A stretch of 5,661 bases of DNA from Polaribacter sp. (GTDB taxonomy: Bacteria > Bacteroidota > Bacteroidia > Flavobacteriales > Flavobacteriaceae): contig JAQWOW010000123.1 in assembly GCA_029245665.1 (NCBI GenBank), positions 1 to 5,661 on the forward strand, in the 5' to 3' direction. The position numbers and the translations under genes are program-made. The notes under the pieces were generated by a model that was given only the letters and a program-made list of their open reading frames with translations, made no database searches and was not told where the DNA came from. Below, piece by piece: positions 4,897 through 5,661 of the stretch (its first letter is position 1; every line of letters starts with the position of its first letter).

Positions 4897-5661
4897 TTAG
4901 GAATTTGATCTTTGACAGGCTAACAAAGTATTTTTTAGCAACATTGCAATTGTCATTGGTCCGACACCCCCTGGAACAGGAGTTATAAATTCAGATTTTT
5001 TAGATACTTCCTCAAACGCAACATCACCCACAAGTCTAAATCCGTTCTTTTTACTAGCATCTGCTAAACGAGTAATTCCCACATCTATAACAGTAACATT
5101 CTCTTTTACCATGTCAGCTTTTAAAAACTCAGGAATACCAATTGCTGCTATAATAATATCTGCTTTTAATGTAAATTCCTTTAGATTTTTAGTTCTACTA
5201 TGACACATGGTTACCGTTGCATTACCAACGGTTCTTTTCTGAGACAATAGTATGCTCATTGGGCTACCAACAATGTGACTTCTACCGAGAACAACGACAT
5301 GTTTTCCGGAAGTTTCAACCTTGTATCGCTCTAACAATTCTAATATACCAAATGGAGTTGCAGAGATAAAAGTTGGTAAATTTAAAGCCATTTTACCAAC
5401 ATTAGTTGGATGAAATCCATCGACATCTTTGTTTGGGTCTACTGCCATTAGAATCTTTTGCTCATCGATGTGTTTTGGCAATGGTAATTGTACGATAAAA
5501 CCATCGATGTCTTTATCAACATTTAAAGTAGAAATTTCATTCAATAATTCTTCTTCAGAAGTGTCTTCCGCTAATCTAATTAGAGTAGAATCAAACCCAA
5601 CACGTTCACAAGCTTTTACTTTCGCATTAACATAGGTGATACTTGCTCCATTATTACCAAC
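4897..5661 (-). CDS. folD: Bifunctional methylenetetrahydrofolate dehydrogenase / cyclohydrolase FolD, 5' end cut
   Basis: FolD oxidises 5,10-methylene-tetrahydrofolate to the methenyl form with NADP and hydrolyses it to 10-formyl-tetrahydrofolate, for purine synthesis and initiator tRNA formylation. The open frame continues to the right edge with 254 residues visible. About 40 N-terminal residues of the usual 285-295 are missing. The visible part opens with VGNNGASITYVNAKVKAC, containing the catalytic Tyr and Lys (visible residues 10 and 14; Tyr50 and Lys54 in E. coli). It continues with DGFIVQLPLP (53-62), DVDGFHP with the catalytic Asp (79-85), the NADP Rossmann loop VVVLGRSHIVGSP (122-134) and the C-terminal VPGGVGPMT (229-237). 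A TTG at 5544 is an internal Leu codon, not the start. All key residues are present. The membrane protein gene follows on the same strand. Confidence 0.96.
   Translation of the reverse strand, partial: VGNNGASITYVNAKVKACERVGFDSTLIRLAEDTSEEELLNEISTLNVDKDIDGFIVQLPLPKHIDEQKILMAVDPNKDVDGFHPTNVGKMALNLPTFISATPFGILELLERYKVETSGKHVVVLGRSHIVGSPMSILLSQKRTVGNATVTMCHSRTKNLKEFTLKADIIIAAIGIPEFLKADMVKENVTVIDVGITRLADASKKNGFRLVGDVAFEEVSKKSEFITPVPGGVGPMTIAMLLKNTLLACQRSNS

Noticed and set aside
5542..5544. TTG at 5544 as the start of folD
   Set aside because: The same frame continues to the window edge through VGNNGAS and YVNAK, which are conserved FolD sequence, so this TTG is an internal leucine codon.
5429..5635. 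Plus-strand 68-codon frame
   Set aside because: Antisense to the conserved FolD catalytic region.

Overview
The window is AT-rich and looks like a member of the Bacteroidota, most likely a flavobacterium. Three things point that way: the gene set (an arginine run with an acyltransferase gene, argG and argC, and an ArgC with the HFTWR/HQHLGE signature I associate with this phylum); the lack of strong Shine-Dalgarno sequences, with A-rich leaders instead; and a promoter matching the Bacteroidota TTG / TAnnTTTG pattern. The genus cannot be told.

Layout. Positions 1-2499 (minus strand) hold a tight arginine biosynthesis run read as GNAT acyltransferase, argG, argC; argC runs off the left edge. 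The genes are separated by 23 bp and 2 bp, so they are almost certainly one transcript. Positions 2500-3162 are a 663-bp stretch without a protein gene between divergent units. Its left half looks like a roughly 275-nt structured leader of the arginine operon, driven by a good promoter at 2780-2809. Its right half is plain AT-rich DNA. Positions 3163-4154 (plus strand) carry a small exported or lipoprotein-like protein of unknown function and a cupin that lacks the usual metal-binding histidines. Positions 4151-5661 (minus strand) carry folD, cut by the right edge, followed by a seven-helix membrane protein of the YwaF/TIGR02206/TMEM164-like family. The cupin and the membrane protein converge so tightly that their stop codons overlap in one TTAA.

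How the genes fit together. ArgC and ArgG are the acylglutamyl-phosphate reduction and argininosuccinate synthesis steps of arginine synthesis. The first gene of the operon probably supplies an acyl-transfer step, and N-acylglutamate formation is the obvious candidate. FolD makes 10-formyl-tetrahydrofolate precursors and is housekeeping. The two plus-strand genes and the membrane protein have no demonstrable link to arginine or folate.

I found no CRISPR array, transposon, phage, toxin-antitoxin or defence system. The most interesting leads are the long structured leader of the arginine operon and the unusual GNAT protein at its head.
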